The notes beneath the pieces were generated by a model that had not been told where the DNA came from, did no database searches, and saw only the letters and a list, made by a program, of their open reading frames with translations. The position numbers and the translations under genes were made by a program. From assembly GCA_030536855.1 (NCBI GenBank), contig JAUNPK010000024.1:1-36924 (forward strand): DNA of 36,924 nucleotides. The letters run 5' to 3'. The stretch comes from Eubacteriales bacterium. GTDB taxonomy: Bacteria > Bacillota > Clostridia > Lachnospirales > Lachnospiraceae. Below are positions 6,505-16,817 of the stretch, piece by piece (position 1 is the stretch's first letter; each line of letters opens with the position of its first letter).

Positions 6505-9339
6505 TTATAAATACTTCTTAATATACTGTCCTGTGTATGACTTCTTAACCTTAGCCACCTCTTCAGGAGTACCCTTTGCTATCACGGTTCCTCCTCTGTC
6601 TCCTCCTTCAGGACCCATATCTATAATATAGTCTGCCGTCTTAATAACATCCAGATTGTGCTCAATAACAACTACTGTATTACCGCCCTCCGCAAGCTTA
6701 TGAAGTATATCCACCAGCTTATGAACATCTGCAAAATGTAATCCTGTTGTAGGCTCATCTAAGATATATATGGTTTTTCCCGTACTTCTCTTTGACAATT
6801 CAGTTGCCAGCTTGATTCTTTGTGCCTCACCACCTGAAAGCTCTGTTGAAGGTTGCCCCAATTTAACATATGAAAGTCCTACATCCTTCATTGTCTCAAT
6901 CTTTCTCCTGATTGATGGCACATTTTCAAAGAAATCAACAGCATCCTCAATTGTCATATCAAGCACATCGTATATATTCTTACCTTTGTACTTTACTTCC
7001 AAAGTTTCCCTGTTATATCTCTTGCCGTCACATACCTCACAAGGCACATAAACATCAGGCAGAAAATGCATCTCTATCTTAATAATTCCATCTCCGGAAC
7101 AAGCCTCACATCTTCCTCCTTTGACATTAAAAGAAAATCGTCCCTTACTATATCCTCTTTCTTTTGCATCTGATGTTGATGCAAAGAGGTCCCTTATCAT
7201 ATCAAACACTCCCGTGTAAGTAGCAGGGTTAGATCTTGGCGTCCTTCCGATTGGCGACTGATCTATGGCAATTACCTTATCTAACTGTTCCAATCCGGTT
7301 ATATCGTCATGCTCTCCTGATAAACATCTTGCTCTGTTAAGAGTTTTTGCAAGGTGTTTATATAATATTTCATTGATTAATGAGCTCTTTCCCGAACCTG
7401 ACACTCCGGTAACACAGGTAACTACTCCCAACGGAATATCCACATCAATATTCTTTAAGTTATTCTCTCTTGCACCCTTTATGGAAATCCAGCCTGAAGG
7501 TTTTCTCCTTTTAGTCGGAACAGAAATCTTTATTTTTCCGCTTAAATATGCACCGGTTATGGAATCTTTGCAGGCCATAATATCCTCAGCCGTACCTGTG
7601 GCAACTACTTCCCCGCCGTTTCTTCCTGCTCCGGGACCGATATCAACGATATAATCGGCTGCTCTCATGGTATCCTCATCATGTTCAACCACAATTACCG
7701 AATTTCCAAGATCTCTAAGATGGATAAGTGTTCCCAGTAGCTTATCATTATCCCGCTGATGCAAACCGATACTTGGTTCGTCCAAAATGTAAGCAACTCC
7801 CACAAGCCCGGAGCCAATCTGGGTTGCCAGCCTTATTCTTTGGGCCTCTCCTCCTGACAGTGTGGAAGTTGCCCTTGATAATGAAAGATAGTCCAGTCCC
7901 ACATCCACAAGAAACTTTATTCTTGCTTTAATTTCTTTGAGTATCTCAGCCCCAATATACTTCTGTCTTTCAGTAAGTTCTATATTGTCCAGAAATTCTT
8001 TAAGCTTAATTACGGACATATTGGTGATTTCGTATATATTTTTATCTGCAACAGTTACAGCAAGTGAAGAAGGTTTAAGTCTCTGTCCCTTGCAGGCTTT
8101 ACAAGGCCTAATTCTCATAAACTCCTCATACTGTTGTTTCATTGCGTCAGAAGAAGTCTCTCTGTATCTCTTCTCCATATTTTTTATAAGGCCTTCAAAG
8201 GTAATATCGTACACTCCATAACCCCTCTGTCCCTGGTAATGTACCTTAACTGAATGTCCTTTTGTTCCGTTAATGATAATATCCTTTATATCATCAGGAT
8301 AATCCTTAAATGGGGTGCTTAAGCTAAAGCCGTACTCCTCAGCCAGTGCAGTAAGTATGGCTCTCGAAAAGCTTCCTTCATCCTTAACTGACTGCCACCC
8401 CGTACCTGCAATAGCACCATCGTCAATGCTTAATGATTCATCAGGAATAAGTAATTCAGCATCAAAATTCATTGTATATCCAAGTCCGAAACAATCCGGA
8501 CAGGCACCGAAAGGATTATTAAATGAGAAACTTCTAGGCTCGATTTCATCTATGCTGATACCGCAGTCAGGACAAGAGAAACTCTGTGAGAAATTCATAG
8601 GTTCCCCACCAAATACATCTACGGTCATAAGGCCGTCTGCCAGCTTTAATGTTGTCTCAATAGAATCAGTAAGACGCTTGTTTATTCCTTCTTTCACCGA
8701 AAGCCTGTCCACTACAATCTCAATATTGTGTTTCTTATTCTTATCCAGCTTTATATCATCAGTAAGTTCGAACATGTTACCGTCAACGATAACTCTCACA
8801 TAACCGCTCTTTTTAGCCTGTTCAAACAATTTCTGATGTTCTCCCTTTCTGCCCCGTACAACAGGTGCAAGAATTTGTATTTTAGTTTTTTCAGGAAGAG
8901 AGAGTATAACATCCACCATCTGATCCACTGTCTGTTTGTTAATTACTTTGCCACACTCCGGACAATGAGGAATTCCTATTCTTGCGTAGAGAAGTCTGAA
9001 ATAATCATATATTTCTGTAACCGTTCCCACTGTAGAGCGGGGATTTCTGTTAGTTGATTTCTGATCTATGGAAATTGCAGGTGACAACCCTTCTATACTG
9101 GTAACATCCGGCTTTTCCATCTGTCCCAGAAATTGCCGCGCATATGATGAAAGGGACTCCATATACCGCCTTTGTCCCTCTGCATATATTGTATCAAATG
9201 CCAGACTTGACTTTCCCGAACCTGAAAGTCCGGTAAGTACAACCAATTTATCTCTTGGTATATCTACATCTATACCTTTAAGATTGTGCTCATTAGCACC
9301 CTTAATCTTTATATATTTGTCAAATTCACCTTTTTTCAT
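6505..9339 (-). CDS. uvrA: Excinuclease ABC subunit UvrA
   Basis: The damage-sensing ATPase of nucleotide excision repair, which loads UvrB at lesions. It is full length (944 residues) with two ABC-type ATPase modules. Module one has Walker [14 protein letters not shown] and signature [12 protein letters not shown] with Walker [11 protein letters not shown]. Module two has [22 protein letters not shown] and [10 protein letters not shown]. Both zinc fingers are visible: CPDCG paired with CPDCFG near residues 260-285, and CEAC paired with CEVC near 735-765. It starts 27 bp after the uvrB stop, so uvrB-uvrA form an operon. I saw no clear LexA box upstream. Confidence 0.98.
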   Translation of the reverse strand: MKKGEFDKYIKIKGANEHNLKGIDVDIPRDKLVVLTGLSGSGKSSLAFDTIYAEGQRRYMESLSSYARQFLGQMEKPDVTSIEGLSPAISIDQKSTNRNPRSTVGTVTEIYDYFRLLYARIGIPHCPECGKVINKQTVDQMVDVILSLPEKTKIQILAPVVRGRKGEHQKLFEQAKKSGYVRVIVDGNMFELTDDIKLDKNKKHNIEIVVDRLSVKEGINKRLTDSIETTLKLADGLMTVDVFGGEPMNFSQSFSCPDCGISIDEIEPRSFSFNNPFGACPDCFGLGYTMNFDAELLIPDESLSIDDGAIAGTGWQSVKDEGSFSRAILTALAEEYGFSLSTPFKDYPDDIKDIIINGTKGHSVKVHYQGQRGYGVYDITFEGLIKNMEKRYRETSSDAMKQQYEEFMRIRPCKACKGQRLKPSSLAVTVADKNIYEITNMSVIKLKEFLDNIELTERQKYIGAEILKEIKARIKFLVDVGLDYLSLSRATSTLSGGEAQRIRLATQIGSGLVGVAYILDEPSIGLHQRDNDKLLGTLIHLRDLGNSVIVVEHDEDTMRAADYIVDIGPGAGRNGGEVVATGTAEDIMACKDSITGAYLSGKIKISVPTKRRKPSGWISIKGARENNLKNIDVDIPLGVVTCVTGVSGSGKSSLINEILYKHLAKTLNRARCLSGEHDDITGLEQLDKVIAIDQSPIGRTPRSNPATYTGVFDMIRDLFASTSDAKERGYSKGRFSFNVKGGRCEACSGDGIIKIEMHFLPDVYVPCEVCDGKRYNRETLEVKYKGKNIYDVLDMTIEDAVDFFENVPSIRRKIETMKDVGLSYVKLGQPSTELSGGEAQRIKLATELSKRSTGKTIYILDEPTTGLHFADVHKLVDILHKLAEGGNTVVVIEHNLDVIKTADYIIDMGPEGGDRGGTVIAKGTPEEVAKVKKSYTGQYIKKYL

Positions 9340-9366
9340 TTACTACCTTCCTGCTGGTTCTACCGC

Positions 9367-11355
9367 TTATTTATTCTCATAAATGTATTTGTTGATTTCT
9401 ATCATCTTATCTCTTAAGGCTGCTGCCTCCTCAAAATCAAGCTCAGCGGCAGCTTTACGCATATTTTTCTCAATCTGCTTCTTAACCTTTTCAAGCTCCT
9501 TTATGTCCATAGACTCATAATCCACCTTCAGACTAACGCCTCCACTGTCAGGATCCGCTGCTCTGCTTATACTAATAAGCTCCCTTACAGCTTTCTTTAT
9601 AGTCTGTGGTGTAATTCCATGCTCATCATTGTAAGCCTGCTGGATTTTACGACGTCTTTCCGTCTCTGATATGGCCTTTTCCATGGACTCTGTTATGGTA
9701 TCTCCATACATAATAACACGTCCCTCTGCATTTCTTGCAGCTCGTCCTATGGTCTGGATAAGAGAAGTCTCCGTTCTTAAAAATCCTTCCTTATCCGCAT
9801 CAAGTATGGCAACCAGGCTAATCTCAGGAATGTCAAGTCCCTCTCTCAAAAGATTGATACCCACAAGAACATCAAATCCATCCAGTCTCATATCTCTGAT
9901 TATCTTCTGTCTTTCAAGTGTATCAATATCTGCGTGGAGATACTTTACCCTGATTCCCACCTCTTTGAGATATTCTGTAAGATCCTCAGCCATTCTTTTT
10001 GTAAGTGTTGTAACAAGTACTTTATTCTTATTGGCTGTCTCTTTATTAATTTCTGATATTAAATCATCTATCTGGCCTTCTATCGGACGTACGGAAATTT
10101 CAGGGTCCAGAAGACCTGTAGGACGAATAACCTGTTCGGCCCTCAATAATTCGTGCTCCGCCTCATAGGTACTTGGTGTTGCTGAAACAAAGAGCATCTG
10201 GGAAATTTTATTTTCAAATTCCGTAAAATTTAACGGTCTGTTGTCCTTGGCAGAAGGGAGTCTGAATCCGTAATCAACCAAAGTTGTCTTTCTTGACTGA
10301 TCCCCTGCATACATTCCCCTGACCTGAGGAATTGTTATGTGGGACTCATCCACAATAATAAGAAAATCATCCGGAAAATAATCCATCAGAGTGTAGGGTG
10401 GGCTGCCTGCCGGAAGTCCTGCCAAATGTCTTGAATAATTCTCTATTCCCGAACAAAATCCCGTCTCCTGCATCATCTCTATATCAAAATTAGTCCGTTC
10501 CTCAATTCTCTGGGCCTCTAACAGCTTATCCTCACCTTTGAAATATTTTATTCTCTCAGCCAGTTCAGCTTTAATATTCTCTATGGCAGCATCCATCTTT
10601 TCCTTGTCCACAACATAATGTGAATTGGGAAATATTGCTATATGGTCTAAAACACATAGCACCTCACCTGTAAGAGAATCTATCTCACTTAATCTGTCAA
10701 TCTCATCCCCAAAAAATTCAACTCTTATGGCATTTCCGCTAGAATCGGATGGATATATTTCCACCACATCTCCTCTCACCCGGAATGTGCCTCTTTTAAA
10801 ATCCTGTTCGTTGCGTACATATTGGATATCTATGAGCTTTCTTATCATCTCATCTCTATCCTTCTCCATCCCCGGTCTTAGCGAAATAACCATATTCTTA
10901 TAATCTATCGGGGCACCCAATCCGTAAATGCAAGATACAGACGCCACAATTATAACGTCATTTCTCTCCGATAATGCAGCTGTGGCAGAATGTCTTAATT
11001 TATCAATTTCATCATTTATAGAGGAATCCTTTGCAATATAGGTATCACTCTGTGGCACATATGCTTCCGGCTGATAATAATCATAGTAGGACACAAAGTA
11101 CTCTACTGCATTTTCGGGGAAAAATTCCTTCATCTCCGAATAAAGCTGTGCAGCCAATGTTTTATTGTGAGAGATTATCAATGTAGGCTTCTGTACATTT
11201 TGTATAATATTAGCCATTGTAAATGTCTTTCCCGAACCCGTTACACCTACAAGTGTTTCAAACTGATTTCCTTCAAGAAATCCCTTAGACAACTCCTTTA
11301 TTGCCTGAGGCTGGTCTCCTGTTGGCTGGTATGGAGAGTGCAATTTAAATTCCAT
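9367..11355 (-). CDS. uvrB: Excinuclease ABC subunit UvrB
   Basis: The damage-verifying helicase-like subunit that recruits UvrC. It is full length (662 residues). Motifs are Walker A GVTGSGKT, the beta-hairpin segment [20 protein letters not shown] that probes the strand, the DEAD-like box IIVDESH, the motif V-VI region [13 protein letters not shown], and QTIGRAARN. The C-terminal UVR domain is [20 protein letters not shown], the UvrA/UvrC contact. It starts at ATG 11353-11355 with AAGGAAG about 5 bases upstream. It is followed directly by uvrA and preceded by an unrelated membrane protein gene 86 bp upstream. Confidence 0.98.
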   Translation of the reverse strand: MEFKLHSPYQPTGDQPQAIKELSKGFLEGNQFETLVGVTGSGKTFTMANIIQNVQKPTLIISHNKTLAAQLYSEMKEFFPENAVEYFVSYYDYYQPEAYVPQSDTYIAKDSSINDEIDKLRHSATAALSERNDVIIVASVSCIYGLGAPIDYKNMVISLRPGMEKDRDEMIRKLIDIQYVRNEQDFKRGTFRVRGDVVEIYPSDSSGNAIRVEFFGDEIDRLSEIDSLTGEVLCVLDHIAIFPNSHYVVDKEKMDAAIENIKAELAERIKYFKGEDKLLEAQRIEERTNFDIEMMQETGFCSGIENYSRHLAGLPAGSPPYTLMDYFPDDFLIIVDESHITIPQVRGMYAGDQSRKTTLVDYGFRLPSAKDNRPLNFTEFENKISQMLFVSATPSTYEAEHELLRAEQVIRPTGLLDPEISVRPIEGQIDDLISEINKETANKNKVLVTTLTKRMAEDLTEYLKEVGIRVKYLHADIDTLERQKIIRDMRLDGFDVLVGINLLREGLDIPEISLVAILDADKEGFLRTETSLIQTIGRAARNAEGRVIMYGDTITESMEKAISETERRRKIQQAYNDEHGITPQTIKKAVRELISISRAADPDSGGVSLKVDYESMDIKELEKVKKQIEKNMRKAAAELDFEEAAALRDKMIEINKYIYENK

Positions 11356-11441
11356 TTTTCATCTTCCTTCTTATTCTTTATAATAAAATAACCTGTAATC
11401 CACGTTTTTTAATTAGGATTCTCCGCTTTTTGACGCATTAT

Positions 11442-12209
11442 TTAAATTTTTTTACGCATCCCTTTAATCACAATAAGCAAAAATGCTCCACCTGCAATGA
11501 TAACAACAGCGGGTATAATAATAAATATTCCTTTAACTATGCCAAGGAACAAAAATCCCAACAGCACAACAACATCCCCGATTACTATTTTTACAATATT
11601 AGAAATATGGGGACTATGGGCGTTTGTCTTTTTTGCCGTAATTACAGAATCATATATCCCTCCTGCAAATACTACCGCCCCTATTAAAGTAAGAATAACA
11701 AGAACCACATTTGCAACAGAAAAATCCGACTTGTCAACGCCTAAAAATCCCACGCTCAATATCATAATGCCCGTGCCCATAATATATTTGGCATATCTCG
11801 GCATTAAAATACCCACAGCAATAAGACCTAAAGACACTCCTACAATCATAAGAATTACGCCTGTATCCCTGTCTTTTCCGCTACTGGCTTCCTGTGGATT
11901 CTCAGGGTTATAATAAATGGTCTGTCCCTTACCTGTCTTTGGCAAAGAACTGGAATATGAGTCCTCCGATACAGTATACGTTACACCATCCACTTCATAA
12001 GAGTATCTGGCGCAATATGAAGTGTTGTCATCCTCACTCTTACTGTCATAATCATATACATAGCCGGTTGTCCTCTCATAAGATGCGTACTTATATCTTA
12101 CAGATGCCACCTTATATGTTCCGAATCCCACCATAAGCACACAGCATCCAAGCCATATTATGAATAATATACCCATGTATCCTACCCTGTTCTTTGATTT
12201 TTCCTGCAT
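11442..12209 (-). CDS. DUF3592-like membrane protein
   Basis: A 255-residue integral membrane protein of unknown function. It has a TM helix at about residues 10-30, then an external beta-rich region (31-105). That region carries the DUF3592-type pattern YSYEVDGVTYT...GKGQTIYYNPENPQEA. About five further hydrophobic helices follow from residue 112 on, and the C-terminus is basic. It lies between the S41 protease and uvrB in the minus-strand gene train, with a terminator (12345-12378) upstream of it, so it probably has its own promoter in 12210-12340. The domain call is reasonably good; no enzyme residues are visible. Confidence 0.75.
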   Translation of the reverse strand: MQEKSKNRVGYMGILFIIWLGCCVLMVGFGTYKVASVRYKYASYERTTGYVYDYDSKSEDDNTSYCARYSYEVDGVTYTVSEDSYSSSLPKTGKGQTIYYNPENPQEASSGKDRDTGVILMIVGVSLGLIAVGILMPRYAKYIMGTGIMILSVGFLGVDKSDFSVANVVLVILTLIGAVVFAGGIYDSVITAKKTNAHSPHISNIVKIVIGDVVVLLGFLFLGIVKGIFIIIPAVVIIAGGAFLLIVIKGMRKKI

Positions 12210-12344
12210 ATAACCTCATTCCTCTTTCCAAATAACCTATGTTACTCTGACTAAAATCCCCTCTGTTAAGGCAAGCTTTCTAAGCAAAATCATAATTAAA
12301 ATTATAATCTCCACTTTGTTCGATTATACCATTATATAAAAGAA

Positions 12345-12378
12345 AAGTACAGAACAAGCAAACACCTGTTCTGTACTT
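12345..12378 (-). terminator. Terminator after the S41 protease gene
   Basis: AAGTACAGAACA (12345-12356) pairs perfectly with TGTTCTGTACTT (12367-12378). Read leftward, it is followed by TTTTCTTTTA. It closes the ftsE-ftsX-M23-S41 gene train. Confidence 0.85.
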
Positions 12379-12402
12379 ATTTGTACCACATTTTTTTGAT
12401 TT

Positions 12403-13785
12403 TTAAATCTTTTTCTTGATATCTTCTATGGCTGCATTAAGCTGGTTATCTTCCTCCCCATTGTCATTAAGCTCCACTACCACATTAGGAGTTACGCCTT
12501 TGCCATGAATATCCTGACCTTTAGGAGTAAAATACTTCGCAATAGTAAATTTTACCGCACTTCCATCAGTAAGAGGTTTTATTGTCTGAACTATACCTTT
12601 GCCAAATGTCTGTGTTCCGATTATTGTTCCTTTTTCGTAATCCTGAACAGCACCTGCAAATATCTCCGATGCACTGGCACTATTCCCATTAACTAGCACT
12701 GCCATAGGAACATTTAGTTCATTGTCATCATTTCCCTTATATTCCCTTTTATTGCCGTCCTTATCCTGAGTGTAAACTATTAGTCCCTTAGGAAGGATAT
12801 AATCGAGCATATCTACAACCGTAGAGAGTAATCCTCCCGGATTACTTCTTATATCAATCACCAGTCCTTTCATACCCTGGTTTGTCAAATCCGCTACAGC
12901 CGACTTAAACTGTGCTGTCGTAACCTCTTCAAATTGGAGAATAGATATATATCCGATATTATTTTCCATCATCTCATAGGATACCGTTTTAACCTGCACC
13001 TCATCCCTTGTTACAGTAAAGCTTAAAGTTTCACTTCCACGAATCAGCTGAAGATTAACTGTTGTACCTTTTTCTCCCTTAATCATGGCAACAGCTGAAG
13101 ACAAATCTTTATCTTTGATATCAGTACCATCAACTTTTATTATCCTGTCTCCTACTCTGAGTCCTGCCTTATATCCCGAGCATTCCTCATATATATCAAC
13201 AACAAGTATTCCGCCTTCATCACTTTTCTGGCACACAGCACCTATACCATAAAATTTACCTGTAGTGGATTCAACCAGTAACTTGTATTCTTCAGGGGTG
13301 TAATAAACAGTATATTTATCACCGTAAGAATCTATATATGCTTTATATATTTTTTCTGCAGTTTCCTGGTCATCTACATCATCAAAATAAAATGAATCCA
13401 ACAGTGAATCTATAGAATTAAGTTTGGATTCCACCCGGCTTCCGATTCCATCTTCATCTGTAACCGGATCCGATTGAACATATACTTCCCCATTAATTCC
13501 AATGTGAATATATCCTGACTTAATTAATGATAAGAGTACTGTTGACAGGATAAGTATCAGAGCCAATCCTCCGGAAATAATACCTACAAGCAGTCCTATA
13601 CCAAAGCCCGCTCTCTTCTTATTTCTTCTGCCACTGTTGGAACCATTTCCAACATTCCAACCATTCCCAACATTCCTGTTGTTTTGGTAATACCCATTGT
13701 TATCACTGTTGCCATTATTCCAATTGCTTCCACCGTATGGGGAATTCATCTGATTGTACACATTGTTACCATAATCTCCATTCAT
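12403..13785 (-). CDS. S41 family C-terminal processing peptidase (CtpA/Prc type)
   Basis: A membrane-anchored serine protease of 460 residues. Residues 1-56 are an Asn/Gly/Tyr-rich cytoplasmic tail. A TM helix spans about 60-88, a PDZ domain 170-262 and the S41 catalytic domain 270-445. The Ser/Lys dyad is Ser371 in NGNSASASEIF and Lys396 in TFGKGIVQT, with the usual 25-residue spacing. These enzymes trim or degrade exported proteins, often cell-wall hydrolases or their regulators. It lies 30 bp downstream of the M23 endopeptidase gene, which follows ftsX, so a role in controlling FtsEX-dependent wall cleavage is plausible but inferred. The low-complexity N-terminus is unusually long for the family. 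Confidence 0.93.
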   Translation of the reverse strand: MNGDYGNNVYNQMNSPYGGSNWNNGNSDNNGYYQNNRNVGNGWNVGNGSNSGRRNKKRAGFGIGLLVGIISGGLALILILSTVLLSLIKSGYIHIGINGEVYVQSDPVTDEDGIGSRVESKLNSIDSLLDSFYFDDVDDQETAEKIYKAYIDSYGDKYTVYYTPEEYKLLVESTTGKFYGIGAVCQKSDEGGILVVDIYEECSGYKAGLRVGDRIIKVDGTDIKDKDLSSAVAMIKGEKGTTVNLQLIRGSETLSFTVTRDEVQVKTVSYEMMENNIGYISILQFEEVTTAQFKSAVADLTNQGMKGLVIDIRSNPGGLLSTVVDMLDYILPKGLIVYTQDKDGNKREYKGNDDNELNVPMAVLVNGNSASASEIFAGAVQDYEKGTIIGTQTFGKGIVQTIKPLTDGSAVKFTIAKYFTPKGQDIHGKGVTPNVVVELNDNGEEDNQLNAAIEDIKKKI

Positions 13786-13815
13786 TTATACGTCCTCGAT
13801 TCATGACTGCCCTAA

Positions 13816-15006
13816 TTATCTGCTTAAGTAATTCCATGGATTTACCACTTTTCCGTTATACCTTACGTCAAAATGCAAATGCACACCCGTAGAATCTCCT
13901 GTCGTACCCATAAGCGCAATCTTTTGTCCTTTTGTTACGTAAGTTCCTGCCTTTACAAGAAGTGATGAACAATGAAGGTATCTTGTATATAATCCTCCTC
14001 CATGATTGATCATAATATAATTTCCACCCCACGAACTGTATGTAGAAAGTACAACTTCTCCATCGTAAGCCGCATAAATAGGATCTCCTGCAACTCCTCG
14101 TTTCAATGCTCCTATATCAATTCCACCGTGAGGAGACGTTCTTCCTTCAGTATCTCCATATTCTGATGTAATTCTTGTTGAAACTGTCGGCCACTTAAAC
14201 TTACCTCCGTTATAAGAAACATTGGATGAGCCATTTTGCTCTTTATTTCTAATTTCCGCCTCAATCTGCTCAATAAGTCTTTCCTGGGCCAGCTTATCAG
14301 CTTCCAAAGCAGCTTTGTAAGATTCCTGCTGTGAAACCATACTTTTAAGAGAATTCAATTCAGCAACCTTAGTTTCCTCAAGCAATGTAAGTGCTGCCCT
14401 CTGGTCCTCCAATGATGCCTGTGCCGCTACCAAATCCTCATGATCTTTATCAAGCTGTGCTTTTGCAATAGCTATATAAGATACTGTATCATTATATTTT
14501 TGCAACATATCTCTATCATATTGAGATATTTTTGTGATATATTCTGCCCTATTCAGCATTTCTCCCATACTTGATGAGTTAACAAGAAGCGCCAAATATG
14601 TCTCATCATTATGCTCATACATAAATTGTATGCGCATTTTCATTGCGTCATACTGCTGAGAAGCATCTGCTTCAGCCGCTTCCAGTTTTTGACTTGTCTC
14701 TTCTATCTCAATTTCAAGCTGTTCTATCTGTGTTGCTAATTCGTCCAAAGAGGCATCTACTTCAGCCATCTTTGCATCCAGTTGTGCAATATACGACTGG
14801 GCATCACTTGTCTTTTGTTGAAGGTCAGAAATCGTCTTTCTCGTTTCTTCCAGTTTACTTTCAATTTCATTTTTCTTATCATTTGCATTCTGGAGATCTG
14901 AATTCTGCTCTCCATAAACATAATCTGATGTTATGTATGTACAAGGTACAAACATAACAATAATAAGCAACGCGGCAACGAGTCTTTTAATAAACCTTTT
15001 ATTCAT
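13816..15006 (-). CDS. M23 peptidoglycan endopeptidase with coiled coil (EnvC-like architecture)
   Basis: A 396-residue secreted protein. A signal peptide is at residues 1-32, a long coiled coil at about 38-255 and an M23/LytM domain at 270-393. Unlike proteobacterial EnvC, the zinc site is complete: His293 and Asp297 in HGGID, then His345, and His376/His378 in HLHFD. It is therefore probably an active endopeptidase rather than only an activator. The gene lies 160 bp downstream of ftsX, the same arrangement as FtsEX with its coiled-coil hydrolase partner (PcsB/CwlO/EnvC). FtsX probably contacts the coiled coil and controls wall cleavage at division. A TATAAT-like -10 and a small inverted repeat upstream suggest a second promoter of its own. 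Confidence 0.92.
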   Translation of the reverse strand: MNKRFIKRLVAALLIIVMFVPCTYITSDYVYGEQNSDLQNANDKKNEIESKLEETRKTISDLQQKTSDAQSYIAQLDAKMAEVDASLDELATQIEQLEIEIEETSQKLEAAEADASQQYDAMKMRIQFMYEHNDETYLALLVNSSSMGEMLNRAEYITKISQYDRDMLQKYNDTVSYIAIAKAQLDKDHEDLVAAQASLEDQRAALTLLEETKVAELNSLKSMVSQQESYKAALEADKLAQERLIEQIEAEIRNKEQNGSSNVSYNGGKFKWPTVSTRITSEYGDTEGRTSPHGGIDIGALKRGVAGDPIYAAYDGEVVLSTYSSWGGNYIMINHGGGLYTRYLHCSSLLVKAGTYVTKGQKIALMGTTGDSTGVHLHFDVRYNGKVVNPWNYLSR

Positions 15007-15028
15007 ACAAATTCACCCCATTTGTCAT

Positions 15029-15050
15029 AGGATACAAATTGACGTATCCT
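15029..15050 (-). promoter_or_regulatory. Inverted repeat in the leader of the M23 gene
   Basis: AGGATAC (15029-15035) and GTATCCT (15044-15050) form a perfect 7-bp dyad. It lies between a TATAAT-like -10 near 15064-15070 and the M23 start at 15006. It could be an operator or a leader hairpin; the binding factor is unknown. Confidence 0.35.
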
Positions 15051-15166
15051 TGTTGACTATTATTATATCATATCCCACAAGTTACAATTTTTTCCAAAAT
15101 AAACCCTTATTGAGAAATAGGACTTCTGCAATTTTATGCATAAGTCCTAAACCAATTCATATATTA

Positions 15167-16075
15167 TTATACATCTGCATGTTTTCTTACAGCGAAGAAA
15201 CTTCCTATGATACCGATACCAATACCGAGGAGTATTCCTACAGGCCAAAGAACATTAAACACGTCATTAACCGGCATAAATGCAAGTATATTGTTAAGTA
15301 TTGAGAATTTTCTCATAATAAAATCAATTACATTTGAATATACAACTCTCAATATTATAATAGGAATAACCGAACCTACAAGTCCAATTACAATACCCTC
15401 AACGAAAAATGGTGCATCCACAAACGCATCTGTAGCACCAATATATTTCATAATAGAAATTTCTTCCTTACGCACTGTGATACCAATAACAATTGTGTTA
15501 GTAATAAGGAATATAGATACTGCAAGAAGAATAACAATGATTGCTATAGCAACATAACTCACAAGTCTTGCTGCACTTGATAAACTACTGGCTGTAGCTT
15601 CTGATCTGTTAACCTGTCTTACCCCGTTTAAATTTTCAAGGTATGTAACTAATGTTGACTGACTTGCAGTGTCCTTAAGATATACTTCATAAGATGAAGA
15701 ATTAGCCAAAGGATTATCATCCTTGAAACCTTCAGCAAGCTCCGGATATCCTGCAAAATACTCACCCTTAAAATTCTCCCATGCTTCTTCTGAAGTTGTG
15801 TAATGGATATCAGAAACCTCTGTACGCTGTTTTATTGTATCTCCCAGCTTCTTAATCTCTGTTTCTGACAAGCCCTCATCAAAGAACACAGTTACACAAA
15901 CCTCTGTTTCAGCCTTCTTAATCATATACTGAAAGTTGGAAACCAAGGCATAAAATAACCCAAAAAGGAATATACATGCCGTAATTGTTGCAATTGATGC
16001 CAACGAGAACAATCTATTACGATAGATATTCTTTAATCCATCCTTAATATGATAAAATAACGATCTAATCTTCAT
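15167..16075 (-). CDS. ftsX: Cell-division ABC transporter permease FtsX
   Basis: About 302 residues with the FtsX topology. A cytoplasmic N-terminus (MKIRSLFYHIKDGLKNIYRN) leads into TM1 near 22-45. A large extracellular loop with the FtsX extracellular domain spans about 46-165. Three more TM helices follow, with the MacB/FtsX-like permease domain. The chosen ATG overlaps the end of ftsE by 11 bp, typical of translational coupling. Possible upstream starts inside ftsE would add 15 residues that do not fit the family. With FtsE it forms the membrane complex that switches on a coiled-coil wall hydrolase from outside, here probably the M23 protein encoded next. Confidence 0.95.
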   Translation of the reverse strand: MKIRSLFYHIKDGLKNIYRNRLFSLASIATITACIFLFGLFYALVSNFQYMIKKAETEVCVTVFFDEGLSETEIKKLGDTIKQRTEVSDIHYTTSEEAWENFKGEYFAGYPELAEGFKDDNPLANSSSYEVYLKDTASQSTLVTYLENLNGVRQVNRSEATASSLSSAARLVSYVAIAIIVILLAVSIFLITNTIVIGITVRKEEISIMKYIGATDAFVDAPFFVEGIVIGLVGSVIPIIILRVVYSNVIDFIMRKFSILNNILAFMPVNDVFNVLWPVGILLGIGIGIIGSFFAVRKHADV

Positions 16076-16751
16076 AGAAATAACCACCCTTTTCCAAATC
16101 ACTGATAATCTTACCATCACTCATGGTAATTGTTCTCTTCTTCATCTGCTGAACAATTTCCATATTATGTGTTACAACCAACACCGTGGTTCCCTGTTTA
16201 TTAACCTGATCAAGAATTTTCATAATTTCATTTGAGTTAGCAGGGTCAAGATTACCTGTAGGTTCATCGCACAGCAAAATAGCAGGCTTGTTTACCAAAG
16301 CTCTAGCTATGGCTACTCTCTGTTGCTCACCACCTGACAATTCATTAGGAAAAGACTTATATTTGTCAAGTAGTCCTACCATAGAAAGCATAGCAAGTAC
16401 CCGGCTCTTAATCTTCTTTGTAGGAGCCTCAACAACCTTCTGTGCAAATGCAATATTTTCGTATATATTACGGTCCGGCAAAAGACGGAAATCCTGAAAT
16501 ACAACTCCTATATCTCTTCTGAGATAGGGAAGTTTCTTTCTTGAAAGTTTATTAAGATATTTCTTATTAACGTATATCTTTCCCGTTGTAGGATCTAATT
16601 CCTTCAAAAGCAGCTTAATAAGTGTTGACTTACCTGAACCGCTCTTTCCAACAATAAATACAAATTCACCTTTCTGTATGTGAAGGTTTATTCCATTCAA
16701 TGCCGGAACTCCTGATGTATACGTCTTTGTAACATCTTCCATTATAATCAT
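16065..16751 (-). CDS. ftsE: Cell-division ABC transporter ATPase FtsE
   Basis: A 228-residue ABC ATPase. Walker A is GKSGSGKST near residue 35, the signature LSGGEQQRVAIARAL and Walker B LLCDEPTGNLDP. The D-loop and switch His (VVTHNME) are present. Its length and its pairing with ftsX separate it from lipoprotein-release ATPases (LolD/MacB). It powers or gates FtsX to control peptidoglycan hydrolysis at septation. It starts at ATG 16749-16751 with a GGAGGAATATAT-type leader. It is the first gene of the ftsE-ftsX-M23-S41 train. Confidence 0.95.
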   Translation of the reverse strand: MIIMEDVTKTYTSGVPALNGINLHIQKGEFVFIVGKSGSGKSTLIKLLLKELDPTTGKIYVNKKYLNKLSRKKLPYLRRDIGVVFQDFRLLPDRNIYENIAFAQKVVEAPTKKIKSRVLAMLSMVGLLDKYKSFPNELSGGEQQRVAIARALVNKPAILLCDEPTGNLDPANSNEIMKILDQVNKQGTTVLVVTHNMEIVQQMKKRTITMSDGKIISDLEKGGYFYED

Positions 16752-16817
16752 CGTATATATTCCTCCATAATTGTATAAACGTAAACCTATAAAATTGGGC
16801 GCAAATCACCATTTACA

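Noticed and set aside
11356-11441. LexA/SOS box upstream of uvrB
   Set aside because: No GAAC-N4-GTTC-type or similar dyad is present in the short upstream region.
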